Below are positions 33,364 to 37,125 of a DNA stretch of 37,125 bases, piece by piece. The notes under the pieces are model-generated. The model did no database searches. It was given only the letters and a program-made list of their open reading frames with translations, and had not been told where the DNA came from. Within the stretch, counting starts at the first letter, position 1. The number at the start of each line of letters is the position of its first letter. Source of the DNA: an uncultured Mucilaginibacter sp. (GTDB taxonomy: Bacteria > Bacteroidota > Bacteroidia > Sphingobacteriales > Sphingobacteriaceae); contig CAIPDP010000040.1 of the NCBI GenBank assembly GCA_903863845.1, forward strand, positions 1 through 37,125, given 5' to 3'. The translations under genes and the position numbers were made by a program.

Positions 33364-34179
33364 ATGAAAAAACCCTTCCTGATCATTATTCCTGCACTCG
33401 CGTTCATGTATTCCTGTCATAGTAACAATGATGTACAACTCATCGATGGACCGCATTTTTCGGTCAATAAAGGAAAAGGCGACAACCCGGTAAATCAGCA
33501 AAGTGCGCAACCAGGTTCTGATGCGAATTACCCTACTGCGTTTGGAGCAATAAATAATACCAACAACGCTAAGAAAGCCGAGCCTGAGGTTATTGTCGAA
33601 GACCTTCCAAGGTCATACAAAGCCCGCAAGTTCCTGAATGATATTTCCGGTTTTTCTTACGACCTGTTTATGATACCCGGCAACATAGTTTCCTATAATT
33701 CAAAAGATTCCTCTTATTCTTTCAGAACGCTGAAAGCCATTACCAAAAATCATAAACCACCGGTAGTTGCAGCTATCAATGATGGTAATGTTTATAGTGC
33801 AAAGATCAATTCGAATACCAGTTTCAATGGCTCCTACCTTATCGGCGGTATCAACGTTGGCAGGGACGAGATCGTTGAATTGAACATTCAGGATGTTGCC
33901 ATATCATCAATACCCGACAGTTTGATCGATAACGATGCCATTGAATCTGCCATTGCTAAAATACCCGAGGACGATAAGAAAAATTTGTATTTTATCAAAT
34001 CGGTAACACTTACTACCGTAGATAACCGCAAATATGTTGAAGCAAAATTTGATGCAAGTATCAACTCCTGCTTTGTAACAGCCGGTGGCAAAACTTACAG
34101 CAGTAACGAAAAGTTTAAACGCGACAGGGTAGTTTCCATGTTTATTGTGCCACTTAGCAACCTGATCACTTCACATTAA
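33364..34179 (+). CDS. Lipoprotein of unknown function
   Basis: 271 residues. The signal peptide MKKPFLIIIPALAFMYS is followed by a lipobox (MYSC, Cys18). A disordered linker (about 20-80: NQQSAQPGSDANYPTAF and similar) precedes a globular C-terminal domain (about 85-271) with strands (PGNIVSYNSKDSSYSFRTL, YLIGGINVGRDEIVELNIQD) and a final FIVPLSNLITSH. No known domain is recognised. A good terminator follows, and the 562-bp upstream gap suggests a separate transcript. Confidence 0.75.
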   Translation: MKKPFLIIIPALAFMYSCHSNNDVQLIDGPHFSVNKGKGDNPVNQQSAQPGSDANYPTAFGAINNTNNAKKAEPEVIVEDLPRSYKARKFLNDISGFSYDLFMIPGNIVSYNSKDSSYSFRTLKAITKNHKPPVVAAINDGNVYSAKINSNTSFNGSYLIGGINVGRDEIVELNIQDVAISSIPDSLIDNDAIESAIAKIPEDDKKNLYFIKSVTLTTVDNRKYVEAKFDASINSCFVTAGGKTYSSNEKFKRDRVVSMFIVPLSNLITSH

Positions 34180-34198
34180 TATTCAGGCATTGCCTGTT

Positions 34199-34230
34199 AA
34201 AAGCCCGGCGAATGTTTGCCGGGCTTTTTT
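34199..34230 (+). terminator. Terminator after the lipoprotein gene
   Basis: The stem AAAAGCCCGGC (34199-34209) with GCCGGGCTTTT (34218-34228), 8-nt loop, is followed by T residues. Its GCCCGGC core is the same as in the fasciclin terminator. Confidence 0.9.
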
Positions 34231-34360
34231 GTGTCCTGATAATTATTTTCACGGGCTGCATAATACATTTTATTGAACTTTAAAGTTATTCTGCCGTTTA
34301 AATCAATCAGAAAAATCAATATTTTTATCAACGGTTAAATCCTATCTAAATCCTAAAATC

Positions 34361-35179
34361 ATGTTACGTTTTTTCTGCCCGAGATGGGGAAGTAGTGATC
34401 TGAACTGGAAAGACTTTGTTCAAAAAGTTAAAAACGCCGGTTACGATGGTATTGAATTTGGCATTCATAATGACGCACCGGTGAGTGATTTGGATGACGC
34501 CTGGAACAATGCCGAAAAAATTGGATTACCCATTATTCCGCAGCACCACAGTACCAGGGATCCGGATATCAGCCGTCATGCAGACGAATACTCGGGCTGG
34601 TTCGAGAAGATCAGGCCTTATCCTGCTTTGAAGATCAACACCCAAACGGGCCGGGATTTTTTCACCTTCGAGCAAAATAAACTATTGATAGACATTGCGG
34701 GTGAATATGCCAAAAGTTCGGGTGTTCCGGTTTTTCACGAGACTCATCGGGGCAAATTCAGTTTTGCGGCCCATATTACTTACCAGTATCTGCAAAAGTT
34801 ACCCGATCTGCAATTGTCATTAGATATCTCCCACTGGGTCAACGTTGCCGAAACCTACCTCGACGATCAGCCGGAAGCTGTGGCACTGGCCATTGAACGT
34901 ACCGGGCATATTCATTCGAGGGTAGGTTATCCGGAAGGCCCTCAGGTGCCTGACCCGCGTGTGCCCGAATGGAAGGAAGCTTTGGATGCGCATATTCAAT
35001 GGTGGGATCGTATAGTTGCAAGGCTTAAAAAACAGTCACCTAACGAAATTATAACGATCACGCCTGAATTTGGTGCATACCCCTATATGGTACATTTGCC
35101 GCATACCAATAAACCCATTACTGATCAATGGGCAGTGAATGTATTTATGATGGACCTGCTGCGCGAAAGGTACAGCTGA
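34361..35179 (+). CDS. TIM-barrel sugar isomerase/epimerase-like protein
   Basis: 272 residues in the xylose isomerase-like TIM-barrel superfamily. Landmarks: GYDGIEFGIH with the first acidic residue of the metal site (about 28-37), IIPQHHSTRD, VFHETHRGKFSF, LSLDISHWVNVAE, HIHSRVGYPEGPQ and ITPEFG near the end, together supplying the His/Glu/Asp ligands usual for a divalent metal site. The substrate is unknown. It is preceded by the dispersed motif aatcctaaaatc right at the ATG and converges with dnaE2 (19 bp). Confidence 0.82.
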   Translation: MLRFFCPRWGSSDLNWKDFVQKVKNAGYDGIEFGIHNDAPVSDLDDAWNNAEKIGLPIIPQHHSTRDPDISRHADEYSGWFEKIRPYPALKINTQTGRDFFTFEQNKLLIDIAGEYAKSSGVPVFHETHRGKFSFAAHITYQYLQKLPDLQLSLDISHWVNVAETYLDDQPEAVALAIERTGHIHSRVGYPEGPQVPDPRVPEWKEALDAHIQWWDRIVARLKKQSPNEIITITPEFGAYPYMVHLPHTNKPITDQWAVNVFMMDLLRERYS

Positions 35180-35198
35180 ACATTGTCGTTATATAACC

Positions 35199-37125
35199 TT
35201 ACCTGAAGTTCCGTCCTTTGTAGTAAACCTGCTTTGGCTGCTTAATGGCGTCCTCGATATTAGGCGGGATACTGGTTTCGTCGCTGCGCGATAAGGTAAG
35301 CACCGGCTGATATTTATCTTTTGTGATGCCATTCAACATGGTGGTAAGGTTAAAACAGCGCTTGATGATCACATGGATAACCTTCTCCTCGCGCTGCAGT
35401 TTACCCTCTACCATCAGCAAAGTGGATTGTAATATCTCTTTCCGGTACTGATCAAAAATACCCTGAAAAGCAACCAGATTGGCAAAACCCGTTTCATCCT
35501 CAATGGTAATAAAGCAAACACCCTTTGCCGTTCCGGGTCTTTGTCGTACCGTTATGAGTCCGGCTATTTTTAGCGGTGTGCCATCTGCTATCTTATCAAG
35601 TTCATTAGCAGCGCGTACATGCAGCAGGCTTAATTTTTCACGCACAAAACTTACGGGGTGTTTTTTTAAGGATAAGCCGGTCATCGCATAATCCTGCACC
35701 ACATGCTCGGCATCGCTCATTAAAGGCAAGCTGATCTGTGGCTCAAAGGCACTTTCGGAGGGTTGTCCTTTAAACAATGCTTCCGGCTTATCGCCCATTG
35801 CGGTCGCTTGCCACAAAGCCTCGCGCCGGTTAAGCTGCATCGAACCAAATGCATCTGCATCGCCCAACCTTTCAATAGTTGCCTGGGATATACCTGCATC
35901 ACTCAACTGCTGTATCGTAGTATAAGGCACTGATCTTTGGGCGATCAACTGCTGTATATCTTCATCCCTTATACCCTTAACCTGCCTGAAACCTAAGCGC
36001 ATGGCATAGTACTTTCCGGCACGTTCTTCCAGGGTATTATCCCAAAGCGAAAAGTTTACATCTACCGGCCTTACCTCTACCCCATGTTTACGTGCATCGA
36101 TCACGATCTGTGCCGGCTGGTAAAAACCCATAGGCTGACTGTTCAGCAAGGCGCAGGCAAACACATCGGGGTAATAGTATTTGATATAGCCCGATACGTA
36201 TACCAGCAATGCAAAACTGGCTGCATGGCTCTCTGGAAAACCATAGCCCTCAAAACCCTGCAACTGCTTAAATATCCGCCTCGAAAATTCTTCCTCATAA
36301 CCATTGGCTACCATGCCATCAACCAGCTTCTTCTCCAGCTGATGCAATTTGCCATTGGCTTTAAAAGTTGCCATGCTGCGCCTCAATTCATCCGCTTCGG
36401 TTGGGGTAAAGCGTGCGGCAACAATAGCTACTTCCATGGCCTGTTCCTGGAACAAGGGCACTCCCCGGGTGCGCCCCAATACGTCCCGCAGTTCATCCTT
36501 CGGATATTCTTCGGGCTCCTCGCCATTGCGGCGACGCAGGTAAGGATGCACCATCTGCCCCTGTATAGGGCCCGGGCGCACAATGGCCACTTCTATCACC
36601 AGGTCGTAAAAGCAATTGGGCTTTAAACGTGGCAGCATCGACATTTGCGCCCGGCTCTCTATCTGGAACACCCCCAGTGTATCGGCATCGCAAAACATTT
36701 TATAGACTTTGGGATCGTCCTGCGGTACATTGGCCAACGTATGGGCTATGCCGTAATGCGCTTTGATCAGGTCGAAACCTTTGCGGATACAGGTTAACAT
36801 ACCCAGACCCAAAACATCCACCTTAAAAAAGCCCAGGGCCTCTACATCGTCTTTGTTCCATTCCAGGTTGGTGCGCTCGGCCATGCGGGCGTTGATCAGG
36901 GGGCAAAGTTCGGATACCTTACCCTGCGTGATCACAAAACCGCCGGTATGCTGCCCCAACTGCCGGGGGAAGCCCAGTAACTGCCCCGTAAGCTCCAGTG
37001 CTTTTTTCAGGTGTGCATTATCAGGGTTCAGGCCCTGTTCGGCCAGTAATTTACCTTCAAACCATTCATCGGTGTATTGCCAAATGGCTCCCGACAAGCG
37101 TTTGATGGTATCCACAGATAAACCC
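35199..37125 (-). CDS. dnaE2: Error-prone DNA polymerase DnaE2 (3' part, truncated by the window end)
   Basis: The frame is open to the window edge (GLSVDTIKRL just upstream), so about 642 C-terminal residues of a protein usually near 1,050 are seen; the GTG at 37115 is only an internal codon. Motifs: GQHTGGFVIT, FFKVDVLGLGMLTC, GVFQIESRAQM, RPGPIQGQMVHPYLRR, PLFQEQAMEVA, GFPESHAASFALL and an OB-fold (PLKIAGLITVRQRPGTAKG). These fit the DnaE2 branch of C-family polymerases, translesion polymerases of the SOS response often encoded after imuA-imuB. The PHP domain and the catalytic Asp residues lie outside the window. It is not the replicative DnaE1. Confidence 0.93.
   Translation of the reverse strand, partial: GLSVDTIKRLSGAIWQYTDEWFEGKLLAEQGLNPDNAHLKKALELTGQLLGFPRQLGQHTGGFVITQGKVSELCPLINARMAERTNLEWNKDDVEALGFFKVDVLGLGMLTCIRKGFDLIKAHYGIAHTLANVPQDDPKVYKMFCDADTLGVFQIESRAQMSMLPRLKPNCFYDLVIEVAIVRPGPIQGQMVHPYLRRRNGEEPEEYPKDELRDVLGRTRGVPLFQEQAMEVAIVAARFTPTEADELRRSMATFKANGKLHQLEKKLVDGMVANGYEEEFSRRIFKQLQGFEGYGFPESHAASFALLVYVSGYIKYYYPDVFACALLNSQPMGFYQPAQIVIDARKHGVEVRPVDVNFSLWDNTLEERAGKYYAMRLGFRQVKGIRDEDIQQLIAQRSVPYTTIQQLSDAGISQATIERLGDADAFGSMQLNRREALWQATAMGDKPEALFKGQPSESAFEPQISLPLMSDAEHVVQDYAMTGLSLKKHPVSFVREKLSLLHVRAANELDKIADGTPLKIAGLITVRQRPGTAKGVCFITIEDETGFANLVAFQGIFDQYRKEILQSTLLMVEGKLQREEKVIHVIIKRCFNLTTMLNGITKDKYQPVLTLSRSDETSIPPNIEDAIKQPKQVYYKGRNFR

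Overview
The window looks like a piece of a Bacteroidota chromosome, most likely family Sphingobacteriaceae and perhaps Mucilaginibacter (inference). The signs are moderate GC, start codons without Shine-Dalgarno sequences, several perfect TAnnTTTG (-7 type) promoter motifs, the alternative Bacteroidota GlmU-like protein, a zinc-less type B ribosomal protein L31, an HGSNAT/NagX-like membrane acyltransferase and a DUF2961/GH172 enzyme beside a DUF6786-like lipoprotein. There are no rRNA or tRNA genes, no CRISPR array, no transposase and no phage genes. Most of it is core chromosome with small lineage-specific insertions.

Layout. 1-241 is the 3' end of an unidentified gene. 254-2550: a BaiN-type flavoprotein diverges from nuoAB, and their start codons share one CATG. 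2604-5463 is an accessory patch: a tandem pair of paralogous unknown proteins, a fasciclin protein and a small secreted protein, all on the minus strand. 5729-8082: purK and purE, then yqgE. 8191-10578: pdxH-nuoC-nuoD, so the complex I genes are split into two blocks and nuoE-N are absent. 10832-12506: an ECF sigma factor followed by a membrane protein that joins an anti-sigma-like N-terminus to a periplasmic HtrA-like serine protease. 12969-13554: two tandem repeat-bearing mini-lipoproteins with strong terminators. 13687-17720: a ModF-like double ABC ATPase, mqnC (futalosine menaquinone pathway), a hairpin-rich intergenic region, scpB and a very acidic 65-residue protein. 17804-24639: a GNAT-like protein, an XRE regulator with a candidate operator, mpl, a membrane protein with prmA, tpiA, a 9-bp tandem repeat, the GlmU-like protein and rpmE. 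24888-26493: a type III polyketide synthase followed by an isoprenylcysteine-methyltransferase-like protein (BpsA/BpsB arrangement). 26664-29448: the HGSNAT-like acyltransferase and three small unknowns. 29568-32801: a tight minus-strand operon of an FAH-family protein, a GH172 enzyme and a DUF6786-like lipoprotein, probably for furanoside sugar use. 33364-37125: a lipoprotein, a TIM-barrel isomerase/epimerase and the C-terminal part of error-prone polymerase DnaE2, cut by the window end.

Main leads. (1) The sigma factor with an anti-sigma/protease fusion could be a self-contained envelope-stress circuit. (2) The type III PKS plus methyltransferase pair points to methylated alkylpyrone- or resorcinol-type lipids. 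(3) The FAH/GH172/DUF6786 operon fits cleavage of arabino- or fructofuranosides with oxidative sugar-acid catabolism. (4) Several genes carry a perfect TAnnTTTG motif only 4-5 nt before the start codon, suggesting leaderless mRNAs. (5) The mini-lipoprotein pair and the tandem unknown paralogs have no function I can name. All assignments are by reading motifs; no database search was run.
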